NCBI RefSeq assembly: GCF_000224145.3
Contig: NW_004190371.2
Span: forward strand, 186,001-250,000
Source of the DNA: Ciona intestinalis
Taxonomy: Eukaryota; Chordata; Ascidiacea; Phlebobranchia; Cionidae
DNA: 64,000 bases
Reading direction: 5' to 3'
Shown: piece after piece, positions 55,126 to 64,000 of the stretch
Numbering within the stretch: position 1 is the stretch's first letter
Layout of the letters: the number at the start of each line of letters is the position of its first letter
Notes under the pieces: model-generated
Databases searched by the model: none
What the model was told of the DNA's origin: nothing
The model's input: only the letters and a program-made list of their open reading frames with translations
Program-made: the position numbers and the translations under genes

Positions 55126-57845
55126 TTATCTTTGCGAGTCAACAATTCTTTCTATTTCCTTCTTCGTAGCTTCTAACGAGTGTTCCCAGCTAAAAAGTGG
55201 TTTGTAATCGAAATGTTTACGAAACTTGGCATCACTGGTTGTAAAGATGGTACTCGCCATTTTGATCATCTCTGAATTCAAAAGAATCTGCAATCCGGTA
55301 TTCGAATTAATGGAAACAAGAATAAACGAATCTTATTTGCACACAACTGGTAAATATGAAACGTCATATACAGACCGCGAAAAGTCACTATGTTTCGTAA
55401 TGCAGCAAACATAGCAACGTTTAGAAATTACGTGGAAATGAAAAAGTCGACGTAAGACATGGCCTTCTCAATACTAAAGTTCATAGAAATCACCAAAGTC
55501 CAACGTGATTTCTATGATCTTTGCTCAATACATGGGCAGGCCAGCATGCGTAAGGATAGATCTTATCTGTCCTCGAGTGCGGCGGTAACATAAGTCATTA
55601 TAACAAAGAAAATAGGTGAAAAGTTCCTGACTATTAAATATTAACAAACCGGTATCTTGATTCCGAACCACGACATAAACTTTCTGGCAAATACATTGAT
55701 ATAAGCAATGAGATACAACATCCATATTGAGAAATAAGGTTCCGGCTTTGCCAACGTATACCCAAGGTGTTCACAAAATAAAAGATTAAGTCTGATGTAA
55801 GATAACTTTGGTGTATCGTCTCCGATGAAGTAAGCGTTTCCTCCAATCAGGTCCGGGGTTTCCTGCATGTTTAGCGTTTAAGTTAAGTATAGACCGTAAC
55901 GGGGTTATATACGTAATGTAAGTCTACATGTTGGCCTATATAGTATTGTGGGGTATGGTAGGATACCGCCGTTAAAGCTCCTCAATCTTATATTTCCAGA
56001 TCGTGTTTTAGACAACTAACAACACTCGTTTAAGAGTCGAGCGCCTATACGGTTATAAAACTCTGTATTATTTTTTTTTACTACCAAATGCGATGAGAAA
56101 GAAGAATAAAAACATGCTCCACCAGGCTTATATAAAAGAAATGAAATAACAACGTTCTAATATTATTAACCTGAATCTTTTTTGCCGCAACAAGATGAGC
56201 CCAAGCTACATTCCCAATGAATGCTCTCTCTTGCAAAGCAGTTGACGCAGTTATGGATTTTATCTGCGTGGTCTTTCCAATTCGTTTCATCATCTCTTTC
56301 AGCGTTGGATCATTTTCACCATACAAACCTCCAGGCCGAAGTGCACAAGTCCTAAGCACCTGAAAAGTATACAGGACGGAACTATTTTTTCTGAACATCC
56401 AATTATAACATAATTTTTTTTCTAAATTTTTGGTTTTACTTAAGATGGCATTACTGCCATACTAAAACCATATTACACCAAAGTGACTTAAGCTTACTAT
56501 GCCAAAACGATACGCCGATAAAAGCACAGTGGTTACAATTATGCGATATTCCTGTGTATTCAGTGCACAAACCTTTTCATTTTTCAACGGTCGTCCATTA
56601 GCTTCCAATACTCGTTTCTCCGCTTCTGTCTTGGTGATTCCATAATAAATCACTGGTTTATGATTATAAGGAGTCTCTTCGTCGCCGTTCACAAACGAAT
56701 CCATGTCAGAATTGGGTCCCACTGCTTCAATGGAGCTTGTATATACACAAAACCCAACGTTCTGGTCGAGACATGCTTTTAAAACAACTTCCGTTCCTGT
56801 TTAAAAAATAGAACCAATGGACTTGGAGCGTCATTGTAGTAAAGCGTGCACTTCTGCTTTACTGTTTTGTATGGGATATTTTTTTAATTATACAACTAAA
56901 CATGGTTAAACTGTCAAGTAAATTAGAAAGAGACCAAAATTATCTAGGAGTATATTCCTATATAGCAGCTACAAATACCAATTTAAACCATTGGATTTTT
57001 TTAATTTACAGTGTTTGTTTTGGTGGATTTTTATGATAAACATGCTGTAAGAGATACTTGTCACTTCACTTATATGAAAGCTTTATAAACATTACCAGTT
57101 ACGTTTGTTTCCCAGAGCGCCGAATCCGAGATTTCTCCAGTATAATCTATGCGCGAAGCTAGATGAAGCACAACGTCCACGTCATCACATGCTGACGTCA
57201 TTGATTTGTAATCAGTGATGTCACTCTCGATCCATTCAGCCGATATACCAACACCTTCAAGATAAAAAATGTGAGTTTTGTTTAGTTCATAGGCTAATTT
57301 TATATATGCGTCAATTTACAACTGACATTACAGGTATTTTTAATGTATGGGTTACCATACTAGGTTTCTACCACGCGATTCAAATATTTCACAGGTTGTA
57401 TTTCCCCTTAAAACTAAGTGCATACGCTGAAGTGGCATACACACACCAACGGCCTACTAGAGATAGCCGTGACACACCGCGGAAAGTCACCATGTTTTAA
57501 CAGAAAGTTAAAATAGCAACGTTCAGCAATAACGTGGATATAACCAATCTACGAATGAATGTAACTTTACTTTCCTCTAATGGCGAGGACATAGGGCGAG
57601 GCAACGACAGTCGTTATAACACGGGTATTTTGTTTCTACCACGTACGTAACTTTGTATCAAACCAAAGCAAATATTAAACTTCACCTTTGCAATATTCCT
57701 CTTGTTCTTGTCTTGTTGTTTTACTGAATCGAAGATCGACAAGTTTTACTTTTTCCACATCGTCAATGTTGTTCTCACACAACACACGAACAAGTCTTGA
57801 ACCCAACCGGCCAGCAGCTCCACTTATCAAATATACTTTCCCCAT
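55126..57845 (-). CDS. HSD3B: 3-beta-hydroxysteroid dehydrogenase/isomerase family protein B, complete
   Basis: Tandem paralogue of gene A with the same six-exon structure and identical exon sizes except the last: 57686-57845, 57096-57254, 56573-56796, 56171-56359, 55650-55862, 55126-55287; 368 aa. It keeps the Rossmann motif SGAAGRLGSRL, the catalytic YGITK with TSSIEAVGPN, CALRPGGLYGEND, GNVAWAHLVAAKK, FIGDDTPKLSY and YKPLFSWEHSL. Exons 1 and 5 are almost identical to those of gene A, while exons 2, 3, 4 and 6 are clearly diverged. In exon 2, VVLHLASRIDYTG replaces VVIHTAAIVDYTG, so substrate or cofactor handling may differ. The catalytic residues are intact, so it is not a pseudogene by sequence. 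Confidence 0.95.
55938..56130. repeat. eroded MITE-like family 1 copy in HSD3B-B intron 4
   Basis: Retains 'taagagtcgagcgcctatac', 'ttactaccaaatgcgatgag' and a weak right end. It lies in the intron between exons 5 and 4. The equivalent intron of gene A has a fragment too, so the insertion may predate the duplication. Confidence 0.4.
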
Positions 57846-59601
57846 TATATGTTATACAAACTTAAACTTTACAGAGAGAGAGATATATAGTAGCACTGAG
57901 CAGGCAGGAAATACTTTGTTTTGACTTGACTCTAAAGCTCTGTGTACCTGTCGTATTAAATCAATAACACCTTAACACAAGTCATGACCGTATCGTTTAT
58001 GAATACAAACATTTCACAGAAAGTAAATATTATCTGACTAAACACTCATACAGTATAACACTGACCGTGGCGTTAATATTTAATAAATTTAGTCTTATAT
58101 AACCAAGCAATATAACTCAATATACGTCTCCTTCCACTGCCTGCACGAATTTGATGTAACAACCGATAAACCAGCCTTCTTTCCGTCTACAAATACACCA
58201 TGTTAGCCTTGTAGCAATGCGATTTCTTTGCTCGTAGTTTCTGTTACATTGCACGTTTGTTTTAAAGTGCGTCCTATCGTGCTGGTTAATCATTCAACGT
58301 TTTATTTGTTGCCGCAGGAATTGCTGCTTCTTCAATCAGCAAGTTTTTCTAAATGTAACTGTAGCCTACACCAGACTATGTTTTATTCGCTATACACTAT
58401 AAATTCCTACTTGTATATGCAAGTCAACACATACCATGGGCAAACGAAAATTACGCTTTATATGTTGTGCACAACAAGGAAAAACATTAAAGTTTCCAAA
58501 TCATTTCATTATTGGTTTAGTTCTGCGCAGATGTCATGTTTTGAATCAAAGCATGTGAATTTACTCATTTTACTTGTTAACATACGAAAGTAAACATTAC
58601 TCGTATGTTTTACAATATCTACACAGATATTTTATTAAAAGGTTGCTGATTCGAAACATAGCTTGCTGCACTTGGCATGCCCTATGGAATAAATCATGCA
58701 AAGGAAATGCGGAAAATCCATTTGATTTTTGAAATATAGGCCCACAATAGTCGTTTACTTGTGTTTACGATGCAGTGAAAACAACTAATAGTTCGCATTT
58801 TAACCACACTGGAAATCTGGTGCAAGGCTGGATGATGCTGTTACCACTGTGAGAATATATGGCCCTATAGGCAAGAAAGTTGACACCATTTGCTCTAACT
58901 AACCCAATAAGGGTAGTTCAAATCAGGCATACAGAAAAATGATCACCGACAAAATAATACCTATTGTAAGGTGGGGAAAGATGGGACACCTTTTCATTCT
59001 ATTTTTTCGTACAATGTGGTGGTAAACACAGAATATTCAAAGAATTATAAAACCGTATTCTCGCGACTGTCAGGATATTTGGACATTATGAGCTAAAGGT
59101 GTCCCATCTTTCCCCAACCTACTATAGTACTATACATACGGAACTTTGTGAGTGATTATTTTCCCTGTGTAACGTTTCGCCGACATCAAAGACAAACCAT
59201 AAGAAACCACAAGAGTTGGAGCAAACCTGCCACGCTTGGCCTATGCAAACCTAAATTTCATTATAACCGATATCCTAATTGACTGTTACTTAAAATACAT
59301 TTCATCATCATTCTACTTAAACTCTGATCAGAACCCCCTCGCTGCTTTAACCATTCCTTACGAAGACTTGTAGTGCACACACTGTAAAATGATTAAGACT
59401 TATTCACAAATTGCAACACAGCGAAATATAATGTGAAACAAATATATTGTCAATGTGTGTTAAATTCACGGCGAATTTGGAGAAGTTTATTGGCCTTAAA
59501 AACAGGGAACAGTTTAGTTGCAGCCAAACGACCAAGTAACAATACGAACACATAGATTTACAGAAGCGAGATGTTTTCTCTCTAAATACAAATGGCTGAA
59601 T
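57846..59601. other. intergenic spacer between HSD3B-B and TUFM
   Basis: This 1.76 kb holds the HSD3B-B promoter and the TUFM 3' UTR. A minus-strand AATAAA at 59486-59491, 111 bp past the TUFM stop, is a good candidate polyadenylation signal. A complete family-1 MITE-like element lies at 58964-59126. A plus-strand open frame at 58228-58593 has no recognisable protein features and is not annotated. Confidence 0.55.
58964..59126. repeat. MITE-like family 1, complete copy
   Basis: About 163 bp with good terminal inverted repeats: left 'taaggtggggaaagatggga', right 'tcccatctttccccaaccta'. The interior matches 2739-2907 in the same orientation ('ttcaaagaattataaaaccg'). It is the best-preserved member in the window. 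Confidence 0.8.
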
Positions 59602-62600
59602 TTAACTTTTCACTCTTTTTCCTCCAGTTTGAGGGTTGAAATAATCAGCATTGTCTTGCTTATCTGCTTCCGTGACGTCAGTGACTATACCGGTACCGAT
59701 TGTGGTGTTTCCCCTCCTTAAAGTGAATCGATCACCTTTTAATATGACCATAGGCACACGCATGGTCAACCGCATGTTGCCTTGTTCTCCAGGCATTACC
59801 ATTCTCTGGAATGGTAAAACATTAAGCTTTAAATGGAGTTACATTCATAGTTGTCAAACATAAGGAACCTCATTAATTAATGTTGCAAATGCAAAATATT
59901 TCAGCTCTGCTTATTTGTGTAGACACCTAACACCAGTGTAAAACCATATTAAGGTGCGTAACTGTGATGCTAAAACACATGCCATTTTTACCTGAAATGG
60001 CTTGCTTTGTTACGTAAGTACATATGGTTAATCACTGCAGTATTTTGGTTTAACTGTGTAATTTTTTTACGAGATAAATTTGCAATGTTGCGGTGCTATT
60101 TATGGGTACTTGTAAGGCTTAAGAAAATTTCTTACATAGTGATATGTGGGTAAATTAAATGGCATAAGTAATTCAAGTTTGTATAGTAGAGCTATATATA
60201 GCGTTTGACTAGGCACAAAAATATTACTGTCATTGTTTAAAATCAATGTAGACATTAATCTTTTCTGAATGTGAAATTGTAAAAACATAGCGTTAAACTA
60301 TAGTATAAAATAATCATCAAATAACAAATGTAGTTTTAATCATGCAATCCCCTACCTCTGATTCCTCCATCTCCGGTCTACACGTACACCCCCATGTTTT
60401 AAAGAACATCATTTGTTCACTACCATGTGTAAGGGGTTTGTCTGCACCTCCCTCTTTGGAAGATAGAAGGTAAACCTGGCAAAGGTAAAAAAAAATGAAT
60501 GATATAACTTGTTTATATACAATAGAAAAATGTTTTAAAATGTATATCAAATAACTAACTATCATACAGTTTCTCCCTTAACCAAAATTTTTATTTTAAA
60601 ATCACAAAATTTTTCAACATATGACAGTTGTGGGTTAGACAAGGCTGGTTCATACAACAAGTAAAAGGCCGTGATAGTTGGGAATAATTTTAACCTCCTA
60701 GGTATAGCAATCCAATCAAAATCAGACGGTTCTCAATTTTATTTATTGACAGTTAGGATAATTTAAACAATGCCGGTCACTTGTTGTAACCACCTGTGCT
60801 TAACAATCCAATCAAAATCAGATGGTTCTTAATTCTCATTCATTTGCTCATACCATTACAAACAGTGGCGGAGCTAGAAAAACAAAAATAAAGGGAAAAA
60901 AAGAATTTCCACGAAAACCCTTTTTTTCCATTTATTTAAACGGACTCGGAGACCCCACCGACTACACCACCGCTAACAAACACATGTTTCAAACCAACCG
61001 TAGCATTAAGACTTCTTGTTGGTTTGATTGAGCCGGCCTTCACAGCAACCATCCCTGTTCGCACTTCTTCTCGTTTGATACCTTTCGATAAAACTCCAGC
61101 TTGATCGCCAGCTTCTACTCGATCTAATGTTTTGTGAAACATTTCCATACCTGATGAAAAAATTAGAGATTAAGAACTATGAATATCCTATAACATTCTA
61201 TAATATTCTATTGTAAGTTTTAAGGCCAGGTAACTTGGGATTTAGACTGGAATGGTTATTAAATGACTAAAAACTTAATTTTGAAATCATTATTTATGTT
61301 CTATTTATAGAGCACATGCCACACATGTTCCCATATTATTAATTTTTGTCAAAAAGTTTTTGTTCTTTGCCAACATTATTATCTAAAAGAAAGTTTTTAA
61401 AATGAAAATTACACAAAATATACACTTACTTGAAATGGAACATTTTAATGATTTTCCGAAACCAATAATATCCAAACTATCTCCTCTCTTCAACACTCCT
61501 TGCTTTAAACATCCAGTAATAACAGTACCTATACACACATTCAATTTATATACAATACATCATACAATGTGTACATTGTTATTTTAAAAAAAGTATATTT
61601 ATTTATAAAAACATTAAAAAATCACAGAATGAATGAAGTAAAAAATCTAAAACAAAACACAGAATACTTCAATTATTTGGGAAGCGAATAATTATTATAA
61701 AAAAAGATTCTACCACTGTTTGTACCGCCATATTGAGAGACGGTATCAGATATTATTTATTATATATAACATTTTATAGTTTAATATATGCCTGGTAGAG
61801 TGGTAGCAACAAACAGCATACACACAACATTATACAAGGTACAAATAACTCACCTCTTCCAGGTATTCCATAAACATTATCGATAGGAAACACAGGTGGA
61901 CTTGTCAGGTCACGAGGTGGTATTGGTACGGTGTCAATTGCCTCGCATAACTTGGCTATTGAGTCACGACCAATAGAAGGCTCTTTTTCCTGAAAATAGT
62001 TTACTTCCCTTATTTTTTTATGTTTTTTTTATTTTGTAAGTTGGTTGTAACTTGTAAATGCAACATGGGCTGCCTATATGATAAAAGCTGATTTGACATA
62101 CTAAAACCAATCCGGGTAATATGGAACCAACTACAAAACATAATGTAACCAAGGCCTTTTCTATTTTATAAGAGCGGGCTGAGGATCTACAGCGTGACAC
62201 ATCATAGGATCTGAGATTTAGGCCAGAGTTGACCATTACCTTGACATTCAGTGTGTTATAACCAAATAGTGACCACTGGGATTAGACAGAATGTCTTGCC
62301 CAAGGACACCTATCGGTATCTGTATCTAGCATTGAATTTGCCTAACAATTAAGCCAATGGTCTATGGGCATCGTGAGGATACAGTTTTATCATTCTTTAA
62401 ATGTTTTTTCCCTAGTTGCGTACTACCAAATGGGACAAGAAAATAGAATGAAAAGATGTCCCATCTTACCCCACTCTACTATATAATATGAACAATTACA
62501 AATAGTCTTGTCAATGTCAAACTACAATCAGCATCACTTAAATAAAACCCACTTCTAATGAACACAAAGCAGATCCTGCAATGATAGTCGTATTCTCTCC

Positions 62601-63668
62601 ATCAAATCCATAACTTGTTAAAGTTTCTCGGATTTCCATCTCAACCTGTTTAATTAAAATTAAATCAATCAATGAATAAGCTGGATTATTTTAGTTTGAG
62701 TTTATGCTATACTAAACATTTGGAGGTGATAAAGATTATAAACAATTAAACTAAGTTAGTTTTTTTTCAATAATGAAATTGTAACTATGAAAGAAACAAT
62801 GAAGTGTGCTAAATACTAAATAGTTTATTTTATATTAGTAAGGTGACAACAAATTCCTTTTGAATAAGGGACTGACTAAGCCAGTGGTTCCCAAACTTTT
62901 TTTTCACCCGGCGCCACTTGAGCTATTCAAAATGTTTGCGGCGCACTTAGCCAAAGGTCTTAGAAATAAAAACGCATTTTTACAGTTTTATCGTGTATTT
63001 TAAGATTAGGCTCGTTTAAGCATATGAAACTTAAGCATATGAAAAGTGTTGTACCACAGTCTGGACATGATTATTGCAAACCGAAAGAAATAATTGGCAT
63101 TGTTACGTAATATACAAATCTACTGTACAGATAGAAATGCGAAAACAAACTTTTTAAATTTTATTATTAAACAAACACGTTGGATTTTTATATAAAACAA
63201 CAATTTATATTGCAATAAAATATTAATACAAAACAATTATCTCGACCATGCTAAATTGGAAATGTTTCTGCAAATTTTCACGGCGCACTTGACGAGTTGC
63301 GTCGGCGCACTAGTGCGCCGCGGCGCCCACTTTGGGAACCGCGGGACTAAGCCATTTAGGCTTAACAAATCCCTTGTATTATAAAATTTGTTAGACTTTA
63401 TTTTTGTCTGTTACGAATTTTGTAGCACCAAATCCTGAACATAGCATCAGTATTACTTTATTTTTAGACAAAAAAAAGGGAAAAAAGCACAAACCAGTTC
63501 AATCATTTCTTCATCAGCGGCATCAACTTTATTCATATAAACAACAAGGTTTTCAACTCCGATCTGTTTGGCCAGTAGGAGGTGCTCACGAGTCTGTGGC
63601 ATCGTCCCGTCAGTTGCCGCAACAACCAATATTGCCGCATCCATGGATGAGGTGCCAGTGATCATGTT
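59602..63668 (-). CDS. TUFM: mitochondrial elongation factor Tu (TUFM), 3' seven exons; 5' end off the right edge
   Basis: A GTPase that delivers aminoacyl-tRNA to the mitochondrial ribosome. Exons: 63495-63668, 62553-62645, 61854-61989, 61430-61528, 60999-61150, 60356-60475, 59602-59805; all phases agree; 325 residues visible, ending at TAA 59602-59604. Seen: KNMITG-type start of the first visible exon ([16 protein letters not shown]), [19 protein letters not shown], the guanine-binding [36 protein letters not shown] of domain [37 protein letters not shown]-like [16 protein letters not shown] and [19 protein letters not shown] of domain III. The G1 and switch regions lie off the edge. The C-terminal tail after GTGIV (about 26 residues) is somewhat longer than in human and Lys-rich at the end. 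The mitochondrial, rather than bacterial, assignment rests on this eukaryotic exon structure and the closest motifs. Confidence 0.96.
61990..62552. other. TUFM intron with SINE and MITE fragments
   Basis: Between exons 61854-61989 and 62553-62645. Bases 62160-62345 match the SINE 3' module in minus orientation ('ggtcagagttgaccatt'-like and 'ccaaggacacc' words). Bases 62350-62482 are the right-hand two-thirds of a family-1 MITE-like element ending 'gatgtcccatcttaccccac'. Confidence 0.55.
62882..63344. mobile_element. non-autonomous hAT element with intact 8-bp target-site duplication
   Basis: A 463-bp insertion in the TUFM intron between exons 62553-62645 and 63495-63668. It starts CAGTGGTTCCCAAACT, and its right end is an imperfect reverse complement (actttgggaaccgcgg). 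Both sides are flanked by the identical 8-mer GACTAAGC (62874-62881 and 63345-63352), the duplication length typical of hAT transposases. Subterminal GC-rich words (ggcgccac, cggcgcac) are repeated near both ends. It contains no transposase frame. The exact duplication points to a fairly recent insertion. Confidence 0.85.
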
Positions 63669-64000
63669 CTGTTAATGTTGGGTTCAATTGTTGGGTGAAA
63701 TATAATATGTATATACATATATAATTTTAAGCACTTTTTCTCGAATACGGTAGAAAAGATGAACTTCATTAAAATAATGAAAGAGGGAATTAATAACAAA
63801 ACGACATTCCTCTAAAAAACCCTGCACACATGACAGTGCTAAAGTGCAATTACCTTTCTCATAACATTAGGAACCTCTTTTACTAATGTGGTGAATGCAA
63901 CTTCCTTTTAAAAGCTGGGTGACATGACTTATTTTAAAAGCTTGGGTGACATGTTGATGTCACCCTAGGCACCCCTAATGTTACACTTATGTATTTCACC
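63669..64000. other. TUFM intron at the right edge
   Basis: No TUFM exon can be placed here. Bases 63860-64000 contain an interspersed repeat with inverted 'gggtgacat...atgtcaccc' words and a segment related to 12890-13010 and 59855-59960. The exons for the G1 motif and targeting peptide must lie further right. Confidence 0.5.

Noticed and set aside
58228..58593. 121-codon plus-strand open frame between HSD3B-B and TUFM
   Set aside because: No domain, signal or composition typical of a protein; it is cysteine- and leucine-rich noise in AT-rich DNA with no splice or repeat support.
63404..63661. plus-strand open frame opposite the first visible TUFM exon
   Set aside because: Antisense shadow of TUFM exon 63495-63668; the minus-strand frame has the EF-Tu motifs.

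Overview
This is a gene-dense, AT-rich animal nuclear sequence, not a bacterial one. Every gene is split by short GT-AG introns, and the proteins are clear metazoan orthologues. Gene sizes, compact intergenic spacing, small MITE-like elements and tRNA-derived SINEs fit an ascidian tunicate, most likely Ciona. The species is an inference; the protein families are read directly from the translated exons. I rebuilt the exons by hand from splice sites and checked the reading phase at every junction.

Layout. (1) About 1-8.8 kb, minus strand: the 5' part of an EML (echinoderm microtubule-associated protein-like) gene whose 3' end lies left of the window, with three possible first coding exons. (2) 9.97-19.77 kb, plus strand: a complete 17-exon MTHFD1, the cytosolic trifunctional C1-tetrahydrofolate synthase (934 aa). 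It is divergent from EML across a 1.2 kb shared upstream region and convergent with the next gene. (3) 20.69-50.5 kb, minus strand: a complete acetyl-CoA carboxylase (ACACA/ACACB type, 44 common exons). A short ACC1-like first exon lies at 50.5 kb. A second, phase-compatible long first exon at 46.1 kb codes for a basic, two-CxxC N-terminal region. (4) 51.55-54.16 kb and 55.13-57.85 kb, minus strand: two tandem 3-beta-hydroxysteroid dehydrogenase genes (372 and 368 aa). (5) 59.60 kb to the right edge, minus strand: the last seven exons of mitochondrial elongation factor Tu (TUFM), 325 residues visible.

The genes are not an operon and share no single pathway. MTHFD1 makes one-carbon units and uses or makes NADPH; ACC makes malonyl-CoA for fatty-acid synthesis; the HSD3B pair acts on steroids; TUFM serves mitochondrial translation; EML binds microtubules.

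Most interesting points: the two ACC N-termini, with a textbook AMPK-consensus serine in the exon they share; a one-base frameshift and two substitutions at nearly invariant motifs in the ACC coding sequence; patchwork near-identity between the two HSD3B genes (exons 1 and 5 almost the same, the others diverged); a non-autonomous hAT element with an intact 8-bp target duplication in a TUFM intron; and several small repeat families, one of them clustered in the HSD3B locus. No prokaryotic-type system, CRISPR array, tRNA gene or rRNA gene was seen.
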